Positions 24,224 to 32,596 of a stretch of DNA of 64,000 nt are shown in pieces. The notes below the pieces were generated by a model, which saw only the letters and a list, made by a program, of their open reading frames with translations, did no database searches and was not told the DNA's origin. Position 1 is the first letter of the stretch. Every line of letters begins with the position of its first letter. Source of the stretch: Sutcliffiella horikoshii (lineage in GTDB: Bacteria > Bacillota > Bacilli > Bacillales > Bacillaceae_I); NCBI GenBank assembly GCA_001636495.1, contig KV440964.1, positions 3,116,666 to 3,180,665 on the forward strand. Reading direction: 5' to 3'. A program made the translations under genes and the position numbers.

Positions 24224-24398
24224 CTAAGCCCCTCCAATTATTTCGAAAATCGAATTATTACCTTCTATTATAAACGAACAGCTAGTTCATTTAAATATTT
24301 TTTTAGAAAATTATAACTATTTTCGCACCACAAATTAATCTGTAAAAACACACGATATCTTGATAGTGACTGAGGGCCAACAGCCTCCACAGAGAAAA

Positions 24399-24427
24399 CA
24401 GGCACTCTCCAAAACGGAAAGTGCCTG
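24399..24427 (-). terminator. Terminator of the trehalose operon
   Basis: CAGGCACTTTCC / GGAGAGTGCCTG arms (one mismatch) followed by TTTTCTCT on the minus strand, just after treR. Confidence 0.65.
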
Positions 24428-24457
24428 CATTACTTTGCAATCAAACTCATTATTTAC

Positions 24458-25165
24458 TTACTTCATCCTTCTTGCAAAATCAACGAAACGGAACTTGTCC
24501 AATCGGTGGCGCGACTCGGTATATTGAAACGGGCTCGCATCGTCAAGATGAACAATGCTCTTTACGACCACTACATGTGTCAAACCATTTAAATCAAGGT
24601 AAGCCCTGTCTTCATCTGACGCTTCTTCCACCGTTACTTCTTTGTCGGCAAAGGCGATTTGTAATGCTACATCCTTTTCTAGATAATCATAGATGGAGTT
24701 GCTGCAAATTTCATGATCAAGGTAAGGTACCTGACTTTTAATAAAATAATCCTTGTCCAAAATGATGCTCTCTTCATCAACTTTACGTGAACGAACGACT
24801 TTCCAAAGCTCACTCTCCCCCAATTTACCTTGTAATTCAGAGGATCCCACAACCGTTTCCAGTTCATGGACAATCGTTTCCCAAGGTCTACCCATCTTCT
24901 CCGCCAATTCTTTGAAGCTGACCAGACCTGATATGGGAAAGTCAAATTTATCACGATCGAGCACAATGGATCCCTTACCTCGGACTTTTTGAATATATCC
25001 GTTTTGGGCGAGCTGATTTAATGCTTTTCTTACCGTCTCTCTGGAAGTATCAAAAAGCTCCAACAGTTCATGTTCGGACGGAAGTTTTTCTCCGGCAACA
25101 AGCTCCTGCCGATCAATTTTAGAAACAAGCTTTTGATATATTGCCTGATATTTATTATTTTTCAT
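24458..25165 (-). CDS. treR: Trehalose operon repressor TreR
   Basis: A 235-residue GntR/HutC-family regulator. A winged helix at residues 5-68 (LPSEHELLELFDTSRETVRKAL) is followed by a UTRA effector domain. It is expected to bind the two TTGTATATAC operators before the operon and to release DNA on binding trehalose-6-phosphate. It is the last gene of the operon, 27 nt after treA, which gives feedback control. Confidence 0.94.
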   Translation of the reverse strand: MKNNKYQAIYQKLVSKIDRQELVAGEKLPSEHELLELFDTSRETVRKALNQLAQNGYIQKVRGKGSIVLDRDKFDFPISGLVSFKELAEKMGRPWETIVHELETVVGSSELQGKLGESELWKVVRSRKVDEESIILDKDYFIKSQVPYLDHEICSNSIYDYLEKDVALQIAFADKEVTVEEASDEDRAYLDLNGLTHVVVVKSIVHLDDASPFQYTESRHRLDKFRFVDFARRMK

Positions 25166-25192
25166 TTTCTACCACCTACAGTTATTGTAGCA

Positions 25193-26893
25193 TTACTTTT
25201 TCAGGTGATAAACGATGGATTCGTAAGGACGCAAGGAAATTTCTTTGAAGTCAGCTGTTGAATCCTCATAGTTGCTTAATAGTATTTCCGCCCGGTAGCC
25301 ATCCACATCAATATCCTTCGGCAAAACAAATGAAGTGTTTTTACCGTAATAATTGCTGAGTACAAGGAGTTTCTCATTTTCACAATTGCGGGTGTATGCA
25401 AAAATTTCCGGATGCTCCCCTTCAATCAATTGGAAATCACCATGAGTAATGACATCATACTGCTTCCGTAGCTCTATCAATTTCTTATAATGATAGAAAA
25501 CCGAATCCTCGTTTTTCAACGCAACTTCCGCATTAATTTCCGGATAGTTATTCGCAACCCCAATCCATGGTGTACCTTCAGTAAAACCTGCATTCTCTTT
25601 TGTATTCCATTGTACCGGTGTTCTTGAGTTATCACGTGATTTATGACGAAGGATCTCAAGGATTTCCTCCTCGCTTATACCGGCTTCTTTTTTCAGCTTA
25701 AAGGTGTTTAACGACTCCACATCACGGTAGTCGCTTATTTTCACAAATCCCGGATTGGTCATTCCGAACTCTTCCCCTTGGTAGATATATGGAGTACCAC
25801 GCATCATATGCATGCTCGTTGCCAGCATTTTAGCGGACTTATTATGATAGTTCTTGTCATCACCATAACGGGAAACAACACGAGGCTGATCATGGTTGCA
25901 CCAGAACAGGGCATTCCAGCCGCCGCCCTTTTCCATTTCAATCTGCCAAGTGGAGAGGATATCTTTCAACTGTTGAAAATCAAAGTCCGCAACAGACCAT
26001 TTTTCCCCATTTGGGTAGTCGACTTTCAAGTGATGGAAATTGAAGGTCATACTAAGTTCATTTCGATCAGGACGGGTATACTTGATGCAATGGTCAATAG
26101 TTGTGGAGGACATCTCTCCTACGGTCATGCTGTCATATTTCGAAAACACTTTTTCGTACATTTCATTCATGTACTCGTGGACTTTAGGTCCGTCTGTGTA
26201 GAATTTACGCCCATCACCAGGAGGTACGGATCCATCATCATCTGGAAAATCTTGATCTTTGGAAATCAGGTTGATGACATCCAGCCTGAAACCATCCACT
26301 CCCTTTTCAAACCAAAAGGTCATCATGTCATAAACCTGCTTGCGAACCTCTTCATTCTCCCAATTTAGATCTGCTTGAGTAACATCAAACAGGTGCAGAT
26401 ACCATTGACCCGTTTTTTCATCATACTGCCAAGCATTTCCGCCAAACTTTGACTCCCAGTTCGTAGGTTCACTTCCATCTTCCTTGGAGTCTTTCCAGAT
26501 GTAAAAATCTCGATAAGGGTTGTTTTCTTTTGCCTCTTTGGATTTTTGAAACCATTCATGTTCCGTTGAAGTATGGTTCACTACTATATCCATGATTACT
26601 TTGATGCCCTTATTATGTGCTTCTGCTAATAACTGATCAAAGTCCTCCATCGTTCCATATTCTTCGTGGATGGAGAAATAGTCACTGATATCGTAGCCAT
26701 TGTCCTTTTGTGGTGATTTGTAAATTGGAGTCAGCCAGATGACGTCGACACCTAGCTCTTTCAAATAATCCAATTTCTCAATGATCCCTTGAATATCTCC
26801 TACACCATTTCCTGTTGTATCATTAAAACTTTTTGGATAGATCTGATAAACGACCGATCTCTTCCACCAAGGTTCTTTTTCCATCTTAGTCAT
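25193..26893 (-). CDS. treA: Trehalose-6-phosphate hydrolase
   Basis: A 566-residue GH13 enzyme that splits trehalose-6-phosphate into glucose and glucose-6-phosphate in the cytoplasm. The nucleophile is D205 in GFRLDVIN, the acid/base E260 in VGEMSS and the transition-state stabiliser D335 in NHDQPRV. The EIIBC and repressor neighbours support the trehalose assignment over other alpha-glucosidases. The ATG at 26893 is followed by a second in-frame ATG at 26884. It lies 20 nt after the other GH13 gene. Confidence 0.92.
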   Translation of the reverse strand: MTKMEKEPWWKRSVVYQIYPKSFNDTTGNGVGDIQGIIEKLDYLKELGVDVIWLTPIYKSPQKDNGYDISDYFSIHEEYGTMEDFDQLLAEAHNKGIKVIMDIVVNHTSTEHEWFQKSKEAKENNPYRDFYIWKDSKEDGSEPTNWESKFGGNAWQYDEKTGQWYLHLFDVTQADLNWENEEVRKQVYDMMTFWFEKGVDGFRLDVINLISKDQDFPDDDGSVPPGDGRKFYTDGPKVHEYMNEMYEKVFSKYDSMTVGEMSSTTIDHCIKYTRPDRNELSMTFNFHHLKVDYPNGEKWSVADFDFQQLKDILSTWQIEMEKGGGWNALFWCNHDQPRVVSRYGDDKNYHNKSAKMLATSMHMMRGTPYIYQGEEFGMTNPGFVKISDYRDVESLNTFKLKKEAGISEEEILEILRHKSRDNSRTPVQWNTKENAGFTEGTPWIGVANNYPEINAEVALKNEDSVFYHYKKLIELRKQYDVITHGDFQLIEGEHPEIFAYTRNCENEKLLVLSNYYGKNTSFVLPKDIDVDGYRAEILLSNYEDSTADFKEISLRPYESIVYHLKK

Positions 26894-26913
26894 TTAAAAA
26901 CACCTCTGTTAAA

Positions 26914-28596
26914 TTAATTTAATAAATATACTCTTGCTTCGTAAGGCTGTAAGTTGAACTCTGAGATACTTGCCTGTTCATCAATCTTATAGTTACACAA
27001 AAGAAGCTGCTTGGTCATAAAATGAATCTCCCTTGGAAGTCTGAATGCAGGCTCCTGATCATAGAAGTTACAAATTACAAGAAGCCTTTTGCCTTGATAA
27101 GATCTAACATAAGCAAAAATTTCCGGTTCCTCTTCCAAAATAAGTTGATAATCGCCGTATACAATCAGGTCATTCTGTCTTCGTAACTGAATTAGTTGCT
27201 TATAGTAATGAAAAATGGATTCTTCATTGGAGATTTCAGATTCTGCATTGATGAATTTGTAATTTGGGTTTAACGCCAACCACGGCTCTGTAGTGGAGAA
27301 ACCTGCATGTTCCTCTGCATTCCACTGCATTGGAGTCCTCGCGTTGTCCCTGCTTTTTTGATGGATACTTTCCATCACTTGCTCTTCACTCCAACCCTGT
27401 TCCCTCAATTCTGAATAAGCTTGAATCGTCTCAATATCCTTATAGGAATCAATTGATTCAAACTGAACATTGGTCATGCCCAATTCTTCTCCTTGATACA
27501 CAAATGGAGTACCTTTCATCATGTGAAGAAGTGTTGCCAACATTTTTGCCGATTCGATGCGATACTTTCCATCATTACCAAACCTTGATAAGGAGCGAGG
27601 TTGATCATGGTTATTAAAATATAAGCTGTTCCAACCATTTTCCCCTAGTGCATATTGCCAGCGTGACAGGCTCTGTTTAAGTTCCATAAGGTCAAGAGGT
27701 TTCAAATCCCATTTCCCATTTGGACCATTATCAAGACCTACATGCTCAAATTGAAAAACCATGTTCAGCTCGTTCCGTTCTTCTCCCGTATAATCTTTTG
27801 CTTGTTCAGGTGTCACCCCAGGCATTTCACCCACCGTCATGACATCGAAGTGAGACAATGCCTTTTGATTCATTTCTCTTAAGTAATCATGTATTTTCGG
27901 CCCATTTCTATAATGCTTGCTACCTGATGCATAATCTCTGCCAGGTTTTTTCTCACCATCCGGCAATCCTTCTGCTTTTGATATGAAGTTGATTACATCC
28001 ATTCGGAAGCCGTCAATCCCTTTATCCAGCCACCATTTCATCATGCTATATATTTCATCACGAAGCGTTTCATTTTCCCAATTCAAATCAGGCTGTTTTT
28101 TGGAAAAGAGGTGCAAATAGTAATCCTCTGTCTGTTCATTGTATTCCCATGCAGAGCCTCCAAAGTTGGATGCCCAGTTGTTCGGTTCTCCTCCATCATC
28201 TTTCGGGTCTCTCCAAATATAATAATCCCGGTACGGGTTATCCTTGGAAGATTTAGCCTGTACAAACCACCCATGCTCATCGGATGTATGGTTTACCACT
28301 AGATCCATGATCAATTTCATTTCCCTCATATGTACCTGATGTAACAGCTCTTCCCAATCTTTCATTGTTCCGAATTCAGCCATTATCTTTTGGTAATGAC
28401 TGATATCATAACCATTATCATCATTTGGGGATTGGTATACTGGTGAAAGCCATATGGTATCGATACCAAGCTCCTTCAAATAGTCCAATTTCATAATGAT
28501 CCCTTGAATATCACCTATGCCATCTCCATTAGAATCCATAAAGCTGCGGGGATAAATCTGATAAACGACACTTTCTTTCCACCAGGAATGCTTCAT
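26914..28596 (-). CDS. Oligo-1,6-glucosidase-type GH13 alpha-glucosidase
   Basis: A 560-residue GH13 alpha-glucosidase paralogous to the adjacent trehalose-6-phosphate hydrolase. Catalytic residues are D200 (GFRMDVIN), E257 (VGEMPG) and D331 (NNHDQPRS). The residue after the nucleophile is Val, which in this subfamily goes with alpha-1,6 specificity (oligo-1,6-glucosidase, MalL) rather than alpha-1,4. It would hydrolyse isomaltose-type sugars, or could be a second trehalose-6-phosphate hydrolase given its place between treP and treA. Confidence 0.88.
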   Translation of the reverse strand: MKHSWWKESVVYQIYPRSFMDSNGDGIGDIQGIIMKLDYLKELGIDTIWLSPVYQSPNDDNGYDISHYQKIMAEFGTMKDWEELLHQVHMREMKLIMDLVVNHTSDEHGWFVQAKSSKDNPYRDYYIWRDPKDDGGEPNNWASNFGGSAWEYNEQTEDYYLHLFSKKQPDLNWENETLRDEIYSMMKWWLDKGIDGFRMDVINFISKAEGLPDGEKKPGRDYASGSKHYRNGPKIHDYLREMNQKALSHFDVMTVGEMPGVTPEQAKDYTGEERNELNMVFQFEHVGLDNGPNGKWDLKPLDLMELKQSLSRWQYALGENGWNSLYFNNHDQPRSLSRFGNDGKYRIESAKMLATLLHMMKGTPFVYQGEELGMTNVQFESIDSYKDIETIQAYSELREQGWSEEQVMESIHQKSRDNARTPMQWNAEEHAGFSTTEPWLALNPNYKFINAESEISNEESIFHYYKQLIQLRRQNDLIVYGDYQLILEEEPEIFAYVRSYQGKRLLVICNFYDQEPAFRLPREIHFMTKQLLLCNYKIDEQASISEFNLQPYEARVYLLN

Positions 28597-28643
28597 CTAT
28601 CTCTCTCCCTTACTTTTATTAGTAATTCCTAAATAAAAAAATT

Positions 28644-28668
28644 GCAAAAAGGGGTCAGACCCCTTTTT
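28644..28668. terminator. Intra-operon hairpin between treP and the glucosidase genes
   Basis: AAAAAGGGGT / ACCCCTTTTT, a strong terminator-like palindrome inside the operon. It probably reduces expression of the downstream genes relative to the transporter. Confidence 0.75.
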
Positions 28669-28675
28669 ACAACCA

Positions 28676-30091
28676 TTATGCTTCTTTTCTCATCTTTACT
28701 TTTGCAATCAAGAAAGTGATGGTGAATGGCACGACAAGTACAATCCCCATTCCTAGGAAGAAGATCGGCCAGAATTCTGCCATAATGGAGAAGAATGCTG
28801 GAATACCTCCAACCCCTATCGAAGGAGCCATTACTCCTGCCAATGTTATGATGATACCTGCTATCGCTGAACCAATCATAGCAGCAAAGAATGGATAGCG
28901 GAAACGTAAGTTCACTCCGAACATTGCCGGTTCAGTTATTCCCAACCATGCAGAGATGGAGGAAGTTAAGGCTAATCCTTTAAGCTTTTCATCCTTTGTC
29001 GCCAACATCATGGCAAAAGCAGCTGAACCCTGCGCAATATTGGACAGAGCAACCATCGGCCATAGGAATGTTCCACCAATTGTCGCAATAAGCTGGAAAT
29101 CGACCGCTAGGAATGTATGATGCATCCCTGTAATGACAAGCGGTGCATATAGCCCTCCATAAATAAGGCCTCCAAGAGCTGGTACAGCATCAAAAATACT
29201 AACAAAACCATTAGTTAAGAAATTACCAATAGCAAATGTAACAGGACCGATCGCAACAAACGTCACAAACCCTGTCAGTAATAATGTAATCGGCGGCACG
29301 ATAAGCATGTGAAATGCATCGCTTACCCGCTTGGTCAAGAACTGTTCCACTTTAGCCAATACATAGGCTGCTACTAGGACAGGCAGTACTTGCCCTTGGT
29401 AACCAACCTTCTCAATTTCCAAACCGAAGAATTTCCAAGTTTCTACGGCTCCATCCTCCTGTGCCTCGGCATAACCCCAAGCATTTAGTAAATCAGGGTG
29501 GACAAGCATGAGTCCCAAAACGATACCGAGCAGTTCACTACCACCAAACCGTTTGGCTGCCGACCAACCAATCAATCCTGGTAGAAATACGAAGGCGGTA
29601 TTTGCGATTAGATTAATGATACTGGCTATATCCGCCCACTGTGGGTGTACATCAATCACAGATTGTCCATTATAGAAAATGCCCTCTCCTGTCAGGAGAT
29701 TGTTAATACCCATAAGTAGACCGGCAGTCACGATTGCCGGTAAGATCGGGATAAAAATATCTGCGAGTGTCTTGATTGCCCGCTGAAGCGGATTCAAGTT
29801 GGATTCTGCCGCTTTTTTCACTTCATCTTTGGATGCTTCTCCAACACCCGTGATATCCACGAATTCCTTATATACTTTATTTACTGTTCCTTGTCCAATA
29901 ACAACCTGAAACTGACCATTTGTGGAAAATGATCCTTTCACCACATCTATATTGTCCAAGGCTTCCTGATCAACTTTGCTTTCATCATGTAAAGCCAAAC
30001 GGAGACGAGTCACACAATGTGTGGCTGCACTTACATTTTCTTTTCCCCCTAAGGCTTGGACAATTTCTTCGGCTTGCTTTCTTACGTCCAT
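28676..30091 (-). CDS. treP: Trehalose-specific PTS EIIBC component
   Basis: A 471-residue PTS permease. The EIIB domain is N-terminal, with phospho-accepting C26 in THCVTRLRL, followed by an EIIC domain of about ten membrane helices. It imports trehalose as trehalose-6-phosphate. There is no fused EIIA domain, and the gene just upstream encodes a separate glucose-type EIIA that can phosphorylate it. Family length matches B. subtilis TreP. Confidence 0.94.
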   Translation of the reverse strand: MDVRKQAEEIVQALGGKENVSAATHCVTRLRLALHDESKVDQEALDNIDVVKGSFSTNGQFQVVIGQGTVNKVYKEFVDITGVGEASKDEVKKAAESNLNPLQRAIKTLADIFIPILPAIVTAGLLMGINNLLTGEGIFYNGQSVIDVHPQWADIASIINLIANTAFVFLPGLIGWSAAKRFGGSELLGIVLGLMLVHPDLLNAWGYAEAQEDGAVETWKFFGLEIEKVGYQGQVLPVLVAAYVLAKVEQFLTKRVSDAFHMLIVPPITLLLTGFVTFVAIGPVTFAIGNFLTNGFVSIFDAVPALGGLIYGGLYAPLVITGMHHTFLAVDFQLIATIGGTFLWPMVALSNIAQGSAAFAMMLATKDEKLKGLALTSSISAWLGITEPAMFGVNLRFRYPFFAAMIGSAIAGIIITLAGVMAPSIGVGGIPAFFSIMAEFWPIFFLGMGIVLVVPFTITFLIAKVKMRKEA

Positions 30092-30142
30092 GTCTGTTTC
30101 CTCCTGTATGCCTTATCTATCTTTGATAATTTTTCATTACAC

Positions 30143-30179
30143 AGCTGGTGATATTAGCCGTATGCTCCCATCACCAGCT
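30143..30179. repeat. Inverted repeat between the IIA gene and treP
   Basis: AGCTGGTGAT / ATCACCAGCT, perfect 10-bp arms with a 17-nt loop. No T tract follows on the minus strand, so it looks like an mRNA processing or stabilising hairpin rather than a terminator. Confidence 0.65.
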
Positions 30180-30199
30180 GGTCTTCATGAAAAACATAT

Positions 30200-30709
30200 T
30201 TACGCTTTAGTTTTTAAATGCAATATCTCTGTTTGGGCTTTTATAGCTTGTTCTGAGAGTTTCTTTTCCAAGCTTTCCACCTTTTCACCATTTGTAATAA
30301 CAATTGGAGTGATGGTACTTGCAGCTTTTTCATTAATCAGGTTGAGATCAAAAGTGATAAGCTTATCACCGGCTTTCACTTTATCCCCTTCCCTTACATG
30401 TCCTTCAAAGCCCTCACCATTCATGGATACTGTTTCAAGTCCAACGTGGATAAGAATTTCGGCACCACTTTGTGAACGAATACCAATAGCATGTTTTGTA
30501 TGGAAAAACTGAATGATTTCTCCATCTACAGGAGAAACAACTTCCCCTTCGGTCGGAACAATCGCCAGACCGTCACCCATCATTTTTTGAGAAAATGTTG
30601 GATCAGGAACCTCGCTCAACTCTGTAACCTTGCCGCTAAGCGGAGCGAAAATTACTTCTTCTGTAGGAGTTTCGGTTGTTTCTTTCATACCAAATAGCTT
30701 TTTGAACAT
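30200..30709 (-). CDS. Glucose-type PTS EIIA protein
   Basis: A 169-residue stand-alone EIIA of the Glc family (Crr-like). The phosphorylated histidine is H88 in [11 protein letters not shown], paired with H73 in HTKHAIGI; the [18 protein letters not shown] barrel segment is typical. It takes phosphate from HPr and passes it to the EIIB domain of TreP. In B. subtilis trehalose uptake borrows EIIA from other systems, so a dedicated IIA heading the operon is notable. Confidence 0.92.
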   Translation of the reverse strand: MFKKLFGMKETTETPTEEVIFAPLSGKVTELSEVPDPTFSQKMMGDGLAIVPTEGEVVSPVDGEIIQFFHTKHAIGIRSQSGAEILIHVGLETVSMNGEGFEGHVREGDKVKAGDKLITFDLNLINEKAASTITPIVITNGEKVESLEKKLSEQAIKAQTEILHLKTKA

Positions 30710-30770
30710 ATTGAATCCCTCCAGTATTTTAATGTCTCAAAAAAAATCATTTTATTTTTTCACTCGAATT

Positions 30771-30784
30771 AATAAACGCTTACA
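30771..30784 (-). promoter_or_regulatory. cre-like site in the tre leader
   Basis: TGTAAGCGTTTATT matches the CcpA consensus TGWAANCGNTNWCA at 12 of 14 positions. It lies downstream of the promoter, as expected for carbon catabolite repression. Confidence 0.5.
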
Positions 30785-30795
30785 TTTCACAAACG

Positions 30796-30809
30796 ACTTG
30801 TATATACAT
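30796..30809. promoter_or_regulatory. TreR-type operator 1
   Basis: ACTTGTATATACAT, a near-palindrome of the TTGTATATACAA type bound by GntR/HutC regulators such as TreR. It lies just downstream of the predicted -10 box. Confidence 0.7.
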
Positions 30810-30822
30810 CCTAACGATTACA

Positions 30823-30851
30823 AGTCTAACTTGTATATACATGTTCGTCAA
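30823..30851 (-). promoter_or_regulatory. Promoter of the trehalose operon
   Basis: TTGACG and TAGACT on the minus strand with a 17-nt spacer that is almost entirely operator 2, so repressor binding would block RNA polymerase directly. Confidence 0.6.
30829..30842. promoter_or_regulatory. TreR-type operator 2
   Basis: ACTTGTATATACAT, identical to operator 1 and 33 bp away in the same orientation. It occupies the spacer of the promoter. Confidence 0.7.
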
Positions 30852-30873
30852 CAAAAAAGTTTTCTTCAAAAGA

Positions 30874-31392
30874 TCATGACTTCTTTTCTTTGATAGAACA
30901 CAATAAATAAAATAAAGTTCTTGTGAAAATCGCTAGTAATAAGAAGGAAATAAAAGACTTGGTGTGTGACCAGGTTTGTAATTCAAACATATTTAATAGC
31001 ATGAAAAGCGGTTCAAAAATGAATGACAAAATTACAGCCACCAATATATTGCCTATTACATATGACTTCCAAGTGGATGCATATTGATAAAGGAGCATAT
31101 ACATCACCGGGATGACCGATATGTCTGCCGGTAAAAGAGTGGTGATGTGGTCATTCAATTTGAACGGGTAGCTCCACATATTATAGGTCGTCCCCAGCAG
31201 ATCCAACCAAGTGGCCATCCCTGCCCAGAAAAACCCAAAGGATAATATCTCAAACAGCCTTGACCTATCTACTACCTTCCACCATATCATCCAAGGAAAA
31301 AAGATGGACACAAATAACAGCCACCAGCGCAGATCGGCTATGGAGCTGAGAATTATCCAGTTGTCAATGTAGTCGTAATTGACTATCTCCAT
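30874..31392 (-). CDS. CBO0543-family membrane protein
   Basis: About 172 residues with five predicted membrane helices and few charged residues. The pattern WSYPFKLND...LPADISVIPVMYMLLYQY is typical of the CBO0543 family found in many Bacillaceae, which has no known function. The ATG at 31392 is preferred because GAGAGGGA lies 9 nt upstream. It is co-directional with the trehalose operon and ends 23 nt before its promoter, but it is unlikely to be part of it. Confidence 0.8.
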   Translation of the reverse strand: MEIVNYDYIDNWIILSSIADLRWWLLFVSIFFPWMIWWKVVDRSRLFEILSFGFFWAGMATWLDLLGTTYNMWSYPFKLNDHITTLLPADISVIPVMYMLLYQYASTWKSYVIGNILVAVILSFIFEPLFMLLNMFELQTWSHTKSFISFLLLAIFTRTLFYLLCSIKEKKS

Positions 31393-31581
31393 TATGTACA
31401 TTCCCTCTCTTTATCGCCTTAAACACAAAAACCCTAATACTAGTCATAACTTACTTTAATTTCCCCGAACGGAGGCAATTTTAATCCTAGATTTTTCCTA
31501 TCTGCAACAACTAAAAAACTGAGCAAAAACGCCCGGTCAAACACAGTTGAATAATTACTAGTGGCGCAGAGTATATCGCCG

Positions 31582-31710
31582 CTGTTGATTTCCGCAAACG
31601 GCTTCGCTTTCCGCGGGGCGACCTTGAGCCTCCTCGGGCTACGCCCTGCGGGGTCTCAAGATTGTCGCTATCCCCCCGCTGGAGTCTTCGCCTATTGCTC
31701 CAATCAACAG
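31582..31710 (+). repeat. Dispersed GC-rich repeat, unit A, copy 2
   Basis: A 129-bp unit with perfect terminal inverted repeats CTGTTGAT / ATCAACAG, the best preserved of the A copies. It has a CTTGAG / CTCAAG central stem. It is paired head to head with unit B at 31769. Confidence 0.9.
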
Positions 31711-31768
31711 CTAGAAACCAGTCTCCAATTTAAAAGTTTATTAATATCCTTTCGGTGAATGATATTTA

Positions 31769-31895
31769 CTGTTGATTGTAGTGGAAGGCGCGCAGACTCC
31801 CGCGGGAGGAAGGGACAGGCAAGACCCCGCAACGGAGTGAGGAGGCTTACGGACCGCCCGCAGGAAAGCGAAGCGCCTAGAACGGAAATCAATAG
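31769..31895 (+). repeat. Dispersed GC-rich repeat, unit B, copy 2
   Basis: A 127-bp unit beginning CTGTTGATTGTAGTGGAAGG and ending CGGAAATCAATAG. The inner stem reads GCAAG / CTTAC where other copies have GTGAG / CTCAC. Repeat pair 2 fills most of the 626-nt gap between 31402 and 32027. Confidence 0.9.
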
Positions 31896-31923
31896 GATTT
31901 TATACTTTCCGCTCTTTCAAAAA

Positions 31924-31983
31924 GGCTCTTTTCTAAAAAAAATGTTGCTATTCACTTGCAAAAAGTCGGCATTTGGACTTTTG
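31924..31983 (+). repeat. 59-bp inverted pair, left member
   Basis: Nearly identical to the reverse complement of 34063-34121, sharing for example GTTGCTATTCACTTG and AAAAGTCGGCA. It contains an AAAAGTC / GACTTTT hairpin. Confidence 0.8.
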
Positions 31984-32027
31984 CCCTCTTTCAATTCTAA
32001 AACAAAAACGCTGCTAGCAGCAGCGCT

Positions 32028-32510
32028 TCAGATAGTTATCGTGGTGGTAAACGGAATCAAAGAAAACACTTTGAATGATACGGTCACTTTCTCTGCATTC
32101 TCTACCGTTCCCTCTCCTTTTGTATCCCTAAGATAGATACTGTAGATCTTTTCGGATTTTGAAGCGTCACTCGGAATGGTCACTTCATCGAGTTCCTCAA
32201 ACTCATCCGTCTGCGTAGACATGAATGACTGGTCGATACTAGAATCTCCACCACTGTAAACTCCGCTCAACTGAATGTTGTAAACTGTGATAGGCAATTC
32301 GTTTTTATTGCCATCAACCATGGAAGCTTTGTAGACTTTAATCGGCATTATGTAAGGATTTTGAAGACTTAACGAAACGCCGTTTAGACTGGACTCCTTG
32401 ACTGCAGAGGCAATTACTTCTTCTTTCGTTGAGTGAATATAGAAAACAAACAAAAAAACACTGATCAGTAAAGCTAACACTATCCGTACCGGTTTTCGAA
32501 GTTTTTTCAA
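32028..32510 (-). CDS. Membrane-anchored protein of unknown function
   Basis: A 160-residue protein with one N-terminal membrane helix (about residues 9-25) after a basic start, then an extracytoplasmic domain of about 130 residues that looks all-beta (alternating hydrophobic strands such as VSLSLQNPYIMPIKVYKASM and VTVSFKVFSLIPFTTTITI). I do not recognise it. It is co-directional with the two larger surface-type genes that follow. Confidence 0.78.
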   Translation of the reverse strand: MKKLRKPVRIVLALLISVFLFVFYIHSTKEEVIASAVKESSLNGVSLSLQNPYIMPIKVYKASMVDGNKNELPITVYNIQLSGVYSGGDSSIDQSFMSTQTDEFEELDEVTIPSDASKSEKIYSIYLRDTKGEGTVENAEKVTVSFKVFSLIPFTTTITI

Positions 32511-32596
32511 TGTACAGGCTCCTCACATTTTACTCTCCATTTAAACATAAAAAGTATCTTACCATCTTATTTAGCACAAATCGAGAGAAATGAAAC

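Noticed and set aside
28644-28668. GGGGTCAGACCCC palindrome as an operator
   Set aside because: Flanking A and T runs make it an ordinary terminator-type hairpin, a form common in bacterial genomes.
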